Source of the DNA: Cryomorphaceae bacterium
GTDB taxonomy: Bacteria; Bacteroidota; Bacteroidia; Flavobacteriales; Schleiferiaceae
Direction: 5' to 3'
Assembly (NCBI GenBank): GCA_017858515.1
Contig: JAFMBM010000021.1
Location: forward strand, 1-46,124
Length of the DNA: 46,124 nt
The notes under the pieces were generated by a model, which was not told the DNA's origin, made no database searches, and worked only from the letters and a program-made list of their open reading frames with translations. Of this stretch, positions 26,932-35,809 are shown piece after piece (the first letter of the stretch is position 1; each line of letters starts with the position of its first letter). The translations under genes were made by a program, and so were the position numbers.

Positions 26932-29900
26932 ATGAAGCATAGCTACGTCAAGCGATTCCTCCTAGCTGCGCTCCTGTTACCCGCCTTGCATTATGCGCAA
27001 GTCATTACAGGAACAGTGGTGGACGAAACGAAGCAGCCCTTACCTGGAGCTGCAGTGTATGTTGTTGAGCAACAAACAGGAACAAACTCAGACATGGACG
27101 GTAAGTTCATAGTACCCGTCAAGCCGGGTGAACTTACGGTTGAAATATCCTTCATCGGATACTCCAAACTAACCAGAAAGGTAACTGTGGCTTCTGGCCA
27201 GACCCTCAATTTGGGAAGTTTATCTCTAAGTCCTGAAGAGAGTAAACTCGACGAAATTATTGTAGTGGGCTATGGTGTTCAGCGCAAGAGAGAGGTTACT
27301 GGATCTATGGTAAAACTAGACTCCAAGAAACTTAACGATATGCCCACCCCTACTTTTGAAGCAGCTATTCAAGGAAAAGCGGCAGGAGTACAAATTGTAA
27401 CTGGATCAGGTGTTGCTGGATCTGGAGCAGTGGTTCGAATACGCGGCGTAGCCTCTATTTCTGCAAGTGCCGATCCATTGTATGTTGTAGATGGAATTCC
27501 AATTACCCAAGACAACTTCCTTCAAGGAAACTCAGGTGGTTTCAACAACAATCCTTTGGCTACTATCAATCCAAACGATATCGAATCGATTGAAATTCTA
27601 AAGGATGCCGCTGCAACTGCCATTTATGGTTCTCGTGGTGCCAATGGCGTAATTCTTATCACGACTAAAAGAGGTAAGGGCAAAGAACTTAAGTTCAATT
27701 TCAGTACACGCTTGGGAACATCAAACCCTACTCAAAGACCCCAAATGTTAAATAGCCAAGAATGGCTACAGATGTACAAGGAAGCTTGGGCAAATGATGG
27801 AAAAGTAGGCACGCCTACTCTACCTGCCGGAATTACTTGGGAGCAGGCCGAAGCAACCAACACAGACTGGGTTGATCAAACCATTACAACAGGATTTAAG
27901 CAGCGCTATGATCTTTCAGCTCAAATGGCAAAAGATAAATACAACTTTTACGTTGGTGGATCGTACGATCTCAATGAAAGTTACTTGATCGGAAACAGCT
28001 ATGAGCGCTTGTCAGGAAGAGTAAATGGAGATTATCGCTTCAGCAAGAAATTTGAAGTGGGATTATCTACCTCCCTTGTACGCGGAACCAACAACCGTAT
28101 AGACAATGCTTGGTCTGGAGGATTGGGATCTGCCATGAGTACTGCCCTTCCCATTTTCCCAGTTATCGATACAGCTACTGGAGACTATTGGAATGGTGCT
28201 GGATCTGGAAACAATCCCGTTGGTGTTAGGTATAATAAAATATGGAGAAATAGAGAATTGCGCTCTATTTCGAATATGAAATTAACCTACAGACCTTTTA
28301 AAAATTTCTCATTAAATGCCAGTGGTTCATTGGATCATATGACTTTACGAGAAGATCAGTACAACTCAGAATGGATTATCGGACAACCGAACCAAGCAAA
28401 TGCGTTTAGAAATCAACAGAAGATTATTAACTACAATCTCTTTCTAACCGCCAGCTACCTTCAAACCATTAAGGAAGTTCACAGTCTTACCTATTTAATC
28501 GGAGCAGAATCTCAAAACTCTAACACTTACAATGAGTTCCATTCTGATGAAAACGGAAATTCATTAGGCAATGGGATCACCGACTCTTCTGTAACGGCCC
28601 CTTACTTTGATTCGGATCTGGAAGATCGCTTCCCAATCAATACAAGTATCATTGACCCACAAAGTACTTATCGCTTCGTTAGTTGGTTTGGAAGGGTAAA
28701 TTATTCGTATAAAGACAAATACTTAGCCCAAGCTACCTTAAGAGCGGATGGTTCTTCTCGCTTTGGAAGAAATAAGAGATATGGATTCTTCCCTTCTTTG
28801 TCCCTTGGATGGATCGTGTCTGAAGAGTCATTCTTCACCTCTAAGAAAATCAATTACCTGAAAGTTAAATCGAGTCTTGGTTATACTGGAAACGCTCAGA
28901 TTCCAGGATTTCAATACCAAGGTGGGTACAACGTAGGAGGTGCCTCTTACGGCGGTAGTCCAATTCGCTTCCCTGTACGACTTGAAAACCCGAACATCCA
29001 ATGGGAAAATTCTAGGGTATTTGATATCAGCGTTGAAGCTGCCTTCCTCAATGATCGAATCACCACTGAATTGGCTTTTTACGACAAATACAGCTCCAAT
29101 GTGTTCTTAGGAATTTCTACTCCTAGAAACTTTGGATTTGGAAACTATTGGGATAATGTCGGTGAGATTTTAAATAGAGGTGTAGAATTGACTATTAAGT
29201 CGCGCAACCTTGTAGGAGATCTGACTTGGACTACGGAATTCAATATTGCAAATAACTACAACGAGTTGGTTAGTATTGGTGGATATAGCCAAGATGCCGT
29301 TTCGGGTGGAACCAATGATACGCGCACTGTTGTAGGTAAACCCGTAGGAACCAACTACCTCGTTCGCTTCTCCCATGTTGATAGAGAAAACGGACGTCCA
29401 GTATACCTAGACAGAGACGGAAATCAGACCTATGAATGGAATCCAGATGATCGTGTTGCGGTTGGAAATGTTCTGCCTGATGCAGTCGGTGGAATTAACA
29501 ACACCTTTGCTTACAAAGGATTTGACTTCAGTTTCCTTTTTGCTTTTGTAATTGGAGGCGACATTTATGATAGCTCAAGCAAGCGCCAGTTGGGCCCCAT
29601 GAGTATCGACAATGGTCTTTGGAATTTGACCCCTCAGATTTACGATCGTTGGCAACAGCCAGGTGATGATGCAATGTATCCTCGTTTGACTACTGAAACC
29701 GCTAACCTAGGTTCTACCACTCCTTGGATAAACACAGATCTTTGGCTTCACGATGGATCATACTTACGCTTGAGAAACTTGAGCATAGGATATACCCTTC
29801 CTACCGAAAAAGTGAAGAAGTGGAAAATGGACTATATGCGTGTTTACATAGTGGGTACAAACCTGCTCACCTTTACCCGTTACCCTGGTTTAGATCCTGA

Positions 29901-30012
29901 AATAGCCCGTGATTTCGAAAACAATGCCGACAGAAATATGAGTGTGAATATCACCTATCTTACTCCTCCTCAAGAGCGTACCTACAACATTGGCGTTGAC
30001 ATAACTTTTTAA
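26932..30012 (+). CDS. susC: SusC/RagA family TonB-linked outer membrane protein
   Basis: SusC-type TonB-dependent transporter that forms an outer membrane barrel lidded by SusD and imports oligosaccharides. Seen: 1026 aa; signal peptide to about residue 22; a carboxypeptidase-like regulatory domain (ITGTVVDETKQPLPGAAVYV); then the TonB-box region (LDEIIVVGYGVQRKREVTGS). The plug domain is next (AVVRIRGVASISASADPLYV, KDAAATAIYGSRGANGVILI), followed by a full barrel ending in YNIGVDITF with a terminal Phe. The susD ATG lies 12 nt after its stop. Locus context points to alpha-glucan. Confidence 0.95.
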   Translation: MKHSYVKRFLLAALLLPALHYAQVITGTVVDETKQPLPGAAVYVVEQQTGTNSDMDGKFIVPVKPGELTVEISFIGYSKLTRKVTVASGQTLNLGSLSLSPEESKLDEIIVVGYGVQRKREVTGSMVKLDSKKLNDMPTPTFEAAIQGKAAGVQIVTGSGVAGSGAVVRIRGVASISASADPLYVVDGIPITQDNFLQGNSGGFNNNPLATINPNDIESIEILKDAAATAIYGSRGANGVILITTKRGKGKELKFNFSTRLGTSNPTQRPQMLNSQEWLQMYKEAWANDGKVGTPTLPAGITWEQAEATNTDWVDQTITTGFKQRYDLSAQMAKDKYNFYVGGSYDLNESYLIGNSYERLSGRVNGDYRFSKKFEVGLSTSLVRGTNNRIDNAWSGGLGSAMSTALPIFPVIDTATGDYWNGAGSGNNPVGVRYNKIWRNRELRSISNMKLTYRPFKNFSLNASGSLDHMTLREDQYNSEWIIGQPNQANAFRNQQKIINYNLFLTASYLQTIKEVHSLTYLIGAESQNSNTYNEFHSDENGNSLGNGITDSSVTAPYFDSDLEDRFPINTSIIDPQSTYRFVSWFGRVNYSYKDKYLAQATLRADGSSRFGRNKRYGFFPSLSLGWIVSEESFFTSKKINYLKVKSSLGYTGNAQIPGFQYQGGYNVGGASYGGSPIRFPVRLENPNIQWENSRVFDISVEAAFLNDRITTELAFYDKYSSNVFLGISTPRNFGFGNYWDNVGEILNRGVELTIKSRNLVGDLTWTTEFNIANNYNELVSIGGYSQDAVSGGTNDTRTVVGKPVGTNYLVRFSHVDRENGRPVYLDRDGNQTYEWNPDDRVAVGNVLPDAVGGINNTFAYKGFDFSFLFAFVIGGDIYDSSSKRQLGPMSIDNGLWNLTPQIYDRWQQPGDDAMYPRLTTETANLGSTTPWINTDLWLHDGSYLRLRNLSIGYTLPTEKVKKWKMDYMRVYIVGTNLLTFTRYPGLDPEIARDFENNADRNMSVNITYLTPPQERTYNIGVDITF

Positions 30013-30024
30013 TTGAGCCACAGC

Positions 30025-31404
30025 ATGAAAAAGATTAAACTATTATTGATCCCAGCGCTTTTGCTCTCCGCAATGGCTTGTCAGGATTACTTAGAACTAG
30101 AGCAAACTGGAAATACCATCTCTGAAGAAAATGCACTTCAAACCCAAGAAGACTATGAAGAACTACTTTGGAGTTGCTATGATGTAGTTGCCAATACTTA
30201 CGATGGAAGAATGCAAATTCTTTTCGATTTGCTAAGTGATGATCTGGCCGCACCCAATTCCAACGCAGATTACACGGAAGTATACAATCGCAATATGTTG
30301 TTTTTCAACAGCACTTTAGGAGGAGTATATGGCCAACCTTATTTTGCAATCTTCAGAGTGAATTCATTGATCGAAGCATTAGACAATATTCCATTCTCAG
30401 ATCCTGCAAGAAAAGTTTCCATGGAGGCGGAAGCTAAATTCATTCGTGCTCTAGGTCATTTTGATTTGGTACGCGGATGGGGACAACCTTATGGATTTAC
30501 TTCAAATAACAGTCACCCAGGTATAGTATACAAGACCGAAACGGCTACAGATATATTACCTCGAAATTCTGTGGGAGAAGTCTATGACCTTTTAATTTCG
30601 GATCTTGAATTTGCTGAAGCAAATCTTCCGAATTCAAATGGAGATGCGGCTACTGTTTGGGCTGCAAAGGCTCTTTTAGCAAAGGTGTATTTTCAAAAAG
30701 GTGATTATGCTCTTGCGGCACAATATGCATCGGATGTTCTTGACAATGGACCCTATTCTTTTGATGCGAGTAGTGTAGATCGTTTCACAGCAATGCCATC
30801 AACAGAAGCCATTTTCTATACCCTTTCTATCGATCTTGATAGAAGAAGTGGACCTTTTACTGGTAATTACCGCTCAGATGGATCAAGCGTTCCTACCTTG
30901 CGCGCTTCATCAGACTTGTACCAGACTTATGGTACTGATACGAATGATGTACGCTCAGATTGGTTTATTGTAAAGGATGCAGGACAACCTAACGAGTATT
31001 ATGGAATTTCTAAATTCAATAAAGACTATTTCAGCGTTCCGGTTTTACATATTACCGATCTAAAACTGATACGTGCAGAAGCTTTCGGCGAACTAGGAAC
31101 GAACCTTGCCGTTGCCATTCAAGATATTAATGATATTAGAGAACGAGCTTATTCAGGATCGACAATGAACTTACCTGCCGCCAGTTCTGGGGCAGATATT
31201 ATTGCTGCTGCTCGTTGGGAAAGAAGAATTGAAATGCTCGGAGAAGGCGATCGCGTTCAACAACTAAAACGCCTCGGTGCATTAGAAAATCAGTCTATAA
31301 CCATTCGTTCTGCACCTTGGGATTGTCCTGGTATGATCCTTCAATTCCCTATTACTGAAAGAACAGACGCTTTTGTGCTCAATGAAACTGGCGGTTGTAA
31401 CTAA
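30025..31404 (+). CDS. susD: SusD/RagB family surface lipoprotein
   Basis: SusD-type lipoprotein that captures glycan at the cell surface and works with SusC as a lid. Seen: 459 aa; a lipoprotein signal (LLSAMACQDYLE, Cys about residue 19); helical TPR-like scaffold segments (AEAKFIRALGHFDLVRGWGQ, AAKALLAKVYFQKGDYALAA); and a C-terminal family motif, AARWERRIEMLGEGDRVQQL. The ATG at 30025 is preferred over a TTG 12 nt upstream. Downstream gene at 31416 follows after 11 nt. Confidence 0.94.
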   Translation: MKKIKLLLIPALLLSAMACQDYLELEQTGNTISEENALQTQEDYEELLWSCYDVVANTYDGRMQILFDLLSDDLAAPNSNADYTEVYNRNMLFFNSTLGGVYGQPYFAIFRVNSLIEALDNIPFSDPARKVSMEAEAKFIRALGHFDLVRGWGQPYGFTSNNSHPGIVYKTETATDILPRNSVGEVYDLLISDLEFAEANLPNSNGDAATVWAAKALLAKVYFQKGDYALAAQYASDVLDNGPYSFDASSVDRFTAMPSTEAIFYTLSIDLDRRSGPFTGNYRSDGSSVPTLRASSDLYQTYGTDTNDVRSDWFIVKDAGQPNEYYGISKFNKDYFSVPVLHITDLKLIRAEAFGELGTNLAVAIQDINDIRERAYSGSTMNLPAASSGADIIAAARWERRIEMLGEGDRVQQLKRLGALENQSITIRSAPWDCPGMILQFPITERTDAFVLNETGGCN

Positions 31405-31415
31405 ATATCCCCCTT

Positions 31416-31892
31416 ATGAAAAACACAATTAAAATTTTACTTGCACTCACGCTTATTATTAGCGCATGCAAACCTGAACCCTTTAAGGAAATAGGTCCAG
31501 ATTATGCTCTAGGAGATGGTATTTCTGGAACTTGGAGCATTAAATCTGTAATCCAAGTAGATGAAACGGCGGCCATTCCTGAAAAAGTAGATATCTCTGA
31601 CTTTTATGACACAGATCCTATGGTTATGTCATTTGATCACAGTAGCCTTACTTATACAGTTAATTCTCCTGGCGCCGGTGTAGATTTCTTCGGTGGTTCT
31701 GGATCTTATGCCTACACCTACGAATTAGAATTCCCCACAGCAATTACCTTATACTCCGTTATGGGTGATACACTCCTTATGGATCTTACTCAGATGCCGA
31801 GGACAATTGACTATGAAATGGGCTTTAATCTAAGCCGTATGCACTGCGATGCTAACAATATTACCTACGAACTGAAATTCAATAGACAATGA
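31416..31892 (+). CDS. Sus-locus lipoprotein of unknown function
   Basis: A 158-aa probable lipoprotein (signal ending TLIISACKPEP, Cys about residue 18). The mature part is beta-rich and starts with a segment seen in Bacteroidota lipocalin-like/DUF5004 proteins (GISGTWSIKSVIQVDETAAI). A single other Cys is near the end (RMHCDANN). Its place after susD suggests a surface glycan-binding accessory in the SusE/F position, but length and sequence differ from SusE/F, so this is inference. It overlaps the next gene by 4 bp. Confidence 0.75.
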   Translation: MKNTIKILLALTLIISACKPEPFKEIGPDYALGDGISGTWSIKSVIQVDETAAIPEKVDISDFYDTDPMVMSFDHSSLTYTVNSPGAGVDFFGGSGSYAYTYELEFPTAITLYSVMGDTLLMDLTQMPRTIDYEMGFNLSRMHCDANNITYELKFNRQ

Positions 31893-32764
31893 GAATAAAT
31901 GTAAAACACCTATTAGGAGGATTGGCTATCTACCTTTCTCCTTTAGTAAATCAGGCACAGGTAACCACTATACCCGCCAATATTAACCCCAATGATAGTG
32001 TTGTTATTATCGTAGATTTAACGCTCATGGATGCCAGTATTGAACATGTTCAAAATCTAATTGACGACGCAGATGCCGGATTGGATTTATACATCTGGAC
32101 TTGGAATCCGTATGAATTTCCAGCTGGGCATCCTAAGGTAAACGGATTAGGTCCTCAAGCTTGGAAACAATCCAATCCCGCTTTGAAGATGACTCCAATG
32201 GGTAATTCGCAATACAAATTTGTATTCAAACCAACTTTAGCAGACTGGTATGAAACGGATGCCGCAAGTGCCTATACTCGTGGATTATCCTTTCTTGTTA
32301 AGCCACAAGACGGAGGCGGTTATGGAGATCCTGATAGAAAATCAGAAGACATAAATGTTTCTATTGATCCACCTGCAACCTTGAGAGAACCCGCTTGGAT
32401 TTTTCCTAGAACTCCTGAAAAAGAAGATGTAGTTACCATCACTTATGAGAATTTCAGAGAAACTTCAGATAGTTTAATTGGAATAGCAGCAGACGATTTA
32501 TTTCTGTATGCCGAAGGAGTAGATGAGAATGGAGTCTCCTACAAAGGAGGAGTGAACTATTTTACCACACCTAACTTTCCAGAAAGACAGGTTCCATATT
32601 TGGGGAATGGTACTTTTAGAATTCGCTTTGTTCCCATGGTTTTACTCAATATTCCAGCCGACGCCTTAATAGAACGTTGGGATTTTAAACTTAGACGAAA
32701 GGCCTTTTTAGGAGGTGCCGAACAGGTTCCATATGCACTTGGTGGAGACATCAGCTGTCAATAA
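31889..32764 (+). CDS. Exported protein sharing the GH13 N-terminal module
   Basis: A 291-aa exported protein with no enzyme motif. Seen: signal peptide to about residue 23 (NQAQ). Residues about 24-155 closely match the N-terminal module of the GH13 at 24016: both have GLD.YIWTWNP, an HPxVNGLG.QAWK run, NPALKM and GGGYGDPDRKSEDIN. A second beta-rich domain follows (about 160-291). There is no lipobox and no T9SS sorting domain, so it may be periplasmic, unlike the GH13. Probably an alpha-glucan-binding or accessory protein. It is the last gene before a strong terminator. Confidence 0.8.
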   Translation: MRINVKHLLGGLAIYLSPLVNQAQVTTIPANINPNDSVVIIVDLTLMDASIEHVQNLIDDADAGLDLYIWTWNPYEFPAGHPKVNGLGPQAWKQSNPALKMTPMGNSQYKFVFKPTLADWYETDAASAYTRGLSFLVKPQDGGGYGDPDRKSEDINVSIDPPATLREPAWIFPRTPEKEDVVTITYENFRETSDSLIGIAADDLFLYAEGVDENGVSYKGGVNYFTTPNFPERQVPYLGNGTFRIRFVPMVLLNIPADALIERWDFKLRRKAFLGGAEQVPYALGGDISCQ

Positions 32765-32816
32765 TATAAAGAAAGGGGGTAGATAGCTGAACGGACTTTG
32801 TTCGTCAGCATCTCGG

Positions 32817-32846
32817 GGTCGCGCGAAAGCGCGACCTTTCTTTTTT
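32817..32846 (+). terminator. Strong terminator of the Sus-like locus
   Basis: GGTCGCGC (32817-32824) and GCGCGACC (32829-32836) pair perfectly around a GAAA tetraloop, followed by TTTCTTTTTT. A second imperfect hairpin (GCTGA/TCAGC) lies just upstream at about 32786-32810. This closes the 24-32.8 kb transcription unit. Confidence 0.9.
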
Positions 32847-32868
32847 AATCTAATCCTTCCAAATAATA

Positions 32869-34023
32869 TCAGTCCACGATAATTCTAGGAATATCTTGAG
32901 GCAGGCGCGTCAATAATTCATAATTGATAAGGTTACTATAATCGCTAAAGGAGGCTACGCTTATCTCGCTCGATCCTTGATGACCTATCAGAACCACCTC
33001 ATCGCCCCTTTCAATCCCTTGTGAAGAAGTTATATCTACCGTAAGCATACTCATACTTACAGTTCCAATCACATCATATCTAACACCCTTAATAAGCACT
33101 TTCCCCTGATTGCCCAAAGAACGACTATAGCCCGATGAGTAGCCAATCGGGAGCAATGCCAACTTAGTTTGGCGATTAGTAAAGTAAGAAGTGCCATAAC
33201 CAATGAATTCACCGGCCTTTACGTCCTTTATATCCATTACGCGGGTCTTCCAACTTAAAACCCTCTGAAGGCCATCTAGATTTCCCTTTCTTTTCGTAAG
33301 ATGATGAACAAGAATTTCTTGGGTTGGAAAAAAGCCATATTGAAGAATTCCAATTCGCACTAAATCCATTTGAGAATTAGGATAACGTATAGCCGCCGAA
33401 GAGCTGGCTAGATGCTTCACCGGCGTCATCCAGTCAAAATCGTCTACCGTTCTTTCTGTCTTCTTAAATCGGTTAAACTGATCCTTTATCCTTTTATAAT
33501 TTGTAATGCTTTCAGCGCCCGCAAAATGGCTACACAAACCCTTTACTTCAATATGTGCTTGGTTCGCCTTTAATATCTGGAATACCCCAGCTAAATCCTA
33601 TGCAGGAAATCCAGTGCGATTCATTCCTGTTTCAATCTCAATATGAATTCTTGCCTTTAATCTTAGCTTCTTACACACACAAATGGCCGCTTCCAACCGA
33701 GATTGATCAAAGACATAAAACTCAATCTTCTTTTCAATTACCCATTCCAAAGCTCCGTCCTCAACGTCTCCCATAATCATAAGTTGGAAATCCTTTCCTT
33801 CTAAGGCTTGGTAAACAAAAAAGGCCTCCTGTGCACTAAATACACTAAAATGACGGATTCCAGCAGAAAAAGCCAATGGACAATAATTAGAAATACCATG
33901 ACCATATGCATTTCCCTTAACAACGGATGAAAAAACCACCTCACTACCTAACAAACTCTTGATAAAGAGAACATTGTTTCGCACAGCCGATTTAGAAAGC
34001 TCAATAAATGATGTCTCAAACAA
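32869..34023 (-). pseudogene. alr: Alanine racemase interrupted by an in-frame TAG
   Basis: Alanine racemase makes D-Ala for peptidoglycan with PLP. Seen: reading from 34023, the first 141 codons include the PLP lysine (VVKGNAYGHG, K36) and end ETGMNRTGFPA followed by TAG (33598-33600). The same frame continues with no shift (DLAGVFQILKANQAHIEVKG) to the normal C-terminus at 32869, with GYGTSYFTNRQTKLALLPIG and VSMSMLTVD. Total length without the stop is about 383 residues, normal for the family. A CAG-to-TAG change would explain it. TAG is the normal stop of other genes here (gldK, the GldL-like gene), so recoding is unlikely. It starts 3 nt after the upstream M20 gene. Confidence 0.85.
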
Positions 34024-34026
34024 TTT

Positions 34027-35166
34027 CTAGAGTATTTGATGAATGATATTGTAAAACATTGAAACCGCATTGGGCAAAATCTCATCTGGAAAATCGTAAT
34101 CTGGATTGTGTAAAGCCGGCGAGTTCTGGCCTGCCCCGATTCCAAACATGGCACCCGGAAATTTTTGGGTAAACAACCCAAAGTCTTCGCCCCATTTAAA
34201 TGGATAGGCTCTTTCTTCTATCTCTAAACTCAGCTCAGCAGCAGCCTTTCGTATATGTTCCACCGCCCGAGGATGATTTAGATTGGCATGGAAAACTTGA
34301 GTCCACGAAATTTCAGGTGATAAACCATCTGACTTTGAAACATCATTAATATAACGGAGCAAAACATCACATTGCTCATTCATAAGCTCTGTCGACCAAC
34401 TGCGAATGGTAAAATGAACCTCCCCATATCCCGCAGAGATTCCATATGCAAGCTCACCCATGCTCAAGAAAATGGGAGTAACTAGAAAAAAATCCTTTTT
34501 CTCAGGATTATTGTTCGTCATTTCCTCTGCCTTCAATAATATTCTAGAAATAGCTGAACTAGGATTTATGCCTAATTCTGGTTCGGCCGCATGCGAAGTT
34601 TTACCGTGCAGTTTTATGATCATACTCTTCACATTCGCCGTAAACTCTGAGTTCTTTACCACTATGGTATTCAGATTATAAGAGGGTAAATTGTGCAAGG
34701 CAAAGACAAAATCAAAAGTATATTGCTGAAATTCAGGATCTGACATTACAGCCTCTGCGCCCATTCCATTCTCCTCTGCAGGTTGAAAAAGCAGCGCCAC
34801 GCTTCCTTTCGAAATGGGATTCTCAACTAAAAGCTTCGCCAAACCAAGCAAAATGGTTGTGTGACCGTCATGACCACACTTATGCGAAACACCCTTTTTG
34901 GTAGATTTATATTCGAAAGTATTCACTTCTTGTATAGGCAAAGCATCTATATCTCCTCGTATCATGATCGCTGAACCCTGATCCACTCCCTCAAAGTATG
35001 CCAATACACCTGTTTTGCCTACAATGGATATTTTAAACACCTTTAGCTCCTTCAGATAGTCTAGAATCAGCTTTTGGGTTTGAAATTCCAAACCCGAAAC
35101 TTCCGGATTTGCATGGATTTTCTTTCGGATGGAAATAAGCGATTGAATAGAGTTTTGGTCAAGCAT
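34027..35166 (-). CDS. M20 family amidohydrolase (hippurate hydrolase-like)
   Basis: M20D-type metallo-amidohydrolase, which cleaves N-acyl amino acids or similar amides; substrate unknown. Seen: 379 aa; IRKKIHANPEVSGLE near the start, IRGDIDALPIQEV, the metal ligands CGHDGH (C97 to H102), the catalytic QPAEENGMGAEA (E131/E132), ALHNLP (H158), a dimerisation domain in the middle, and LHNPDYDFPDE with the last His. All key residues are present. I place the start at 35166; an in-frame ATG at 35226 adds 20 residues that precede the family's usual N-terminus. Gap to alr is only 3 nt. No signal peptide. Confidence 0.88.
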   Translation of the reverse strand: MLDQNSIQSLISIRKKIHANPEVSGLEFQTQKLILDYLKELKVFKISIVGKTGVLAYFEGVDQGSAIMIRGDIDALPIQEVNTFEYKSTKKGVSHKCGHDGHTTILLGLAKLLVENPISKGSVALLFQPAEENGMGAEAVMSDPEFQQYTFDFVFALHNLPSYNLNTIVVKNSEFTANVKSMIIKLHGKTSHAAEPELGINPSSAISRILLKAEEMTNNNPEKKDFFLVTPIFLSMGELAYGISAGYGEVHFTIRSWSTELMNEQCDVLLRYINDVSKSDGLSPEISWTQVFHANLNHPRAVEHIRKAAAELSLEIEERAYPFKWGEDFGLFTQKFPGAMFGIGAGQNSPALHNPDYDFPDEILPNAVSMFYNIIHQIL

Positions 35167-35475
35167 TCTAGAAAATTTTATCTGAATTATCGGAGGCGCG
35201 AATTCAAGAAGAGAGAATTCTAACATTGAATTGCCAAGTTAAGGCCTCTGATAAGAAATGAAGTCATTTTGACCAAAAATTAGGATAAATGACATAAATA
35301 ATTGGGAATTCCATCCAAAAAAACAAGAAATTCATCGAAAAATGGCAAAAATCTTGTGAGTTGCACTTTCCATCAAGGCAACAGAAATAAAGCATATTCA
35401 AAGGCAACTCCAGAGTAAAGAATAAATTCCAATCTCAAATGGATCAAAGGAATAAAAGATTCCCATCCAAACAAT

Positions 35476-35483
35476 TAACTTTG
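35476..35483 (+). promoter_or_regulatory. -7 box candidate for the tRNA-Arg gene
   Basis: TAACTTTG fits TAnnTTTG and lies 29 nt upstream of the tRNA 5' end. No TTG -33 is visible at the right spacing. Confidence 0.3.
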
Positions 35484-35512
35484 CAGCCCTCAAAATAAGA
35501 GACGTTCTTTGC

Positions 35513-35571
35513 GGCCCCGTAGTTCAATGGATAGAATAGGAGTTTCCTAAACTCTAGATCCAGGTTCGATT
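35513..35571 (+). tRNA. tRNA-Arg(CCT), 3'-truncated
   Basis: The 5' acceptor strand GGCCCCG (35513-35519), D-arm GTTC/GAAT, anticodon stem GGAGT/ACTCT with loop TTCCTAA (anticodon CCT), variable loop and T-stem 5' strand CCAGG with T-loop TTCGATT are all present. The 3' T-stem strand (CCTGG) and 3' acceptor strand (CGGGGCC) are absent: the sequence turns into GAGAAATTAAA at 35572. The copy cannot fold into a full tRNA. The break is the likely left edge of an integrated element. An intact copy probably exists elsewhere. Confidence 0.85.
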
Positions 35572-35653
35572 GAGAAATTAAATTTAATTGTTTGTCTATC
35601 AATTTATTAAGTGACAGTAACGCAATAGTCCAAATGCTATGTTTCTTGGTTTT

Positions 35654-35674
35654 GGACAACATTAGGACAACATT
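35654..35674. repeat. Tandem direct repeat GGACAACATT(A)
   Basis: GGACAACATT occurs at 35654-35663 and 35665-35674, an 11-bp unit repeated about once per helical turn, 83 bp inside the tRNA junction. The spacing would suit arm-type binding by a tyrosine recombinase; function is inferred. Confidence 0.5.
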
Positions 35675-35679
35675 CTGAG

Positions 35680-35725
35680 ACTTCGTTCTGTATGGACTTG
35701 TATATACAGCAGAAACCGACGAAGT
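35680..35725. repeat. Two-step inverted repeat
   Basis: ACTTCG (35680-35685) pairs with CGAAGT (35720-35725), and inside it CTGTAT (35688-35693) pairs with ATACAG (35704-35709). It lies between the tRNA break and the first small gene. Confidence 0.45.
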
Positions 35726-35754
35726 AAAAAATCCACCTCACCTGAAAGGGAGTG

Positions 35755-35808
35755 TTTCAGTCTTTATATATAGATGAACTGATAAAGTTCAAAAAACAAA
35801 GACTGAAA
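35755..35808. promoter_or_regulatory. Nested inverted repeat touching the start of the first small gene
   Basis: TTTCAGTCTTT (35755-35765) and AAAGACTGAAA (35798-35808) are perfect 11-bp arms. Between them GAACT (35776-35780) and AGTTC (35786-35790) form an inner hairpin, beside TATATATAG. The right arm ends 1 nt before the ATG at 35810, so it could be an operator or an mRNA structure controlling that small operon. Confidence 0.5.
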
Positions 35809-35809
35809 T

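Noticed and set aside
33598-33600. TAG recoded as an amino acid
   Set aside because: TAG terminates other genes normally here (e.g. gldK and the GldL-like gene), and no suppressor is visible.
32869-34023. Frameshift in alanine racemase
   Set aside because: Codon-by-codon reading shows both halves in the same frame; only a TAG codon separates them.
35444-35662. 72-aa minus-strand ORF across the tRNA
   Set aside because: It spans the tRNA gene and its junction, with no family features.
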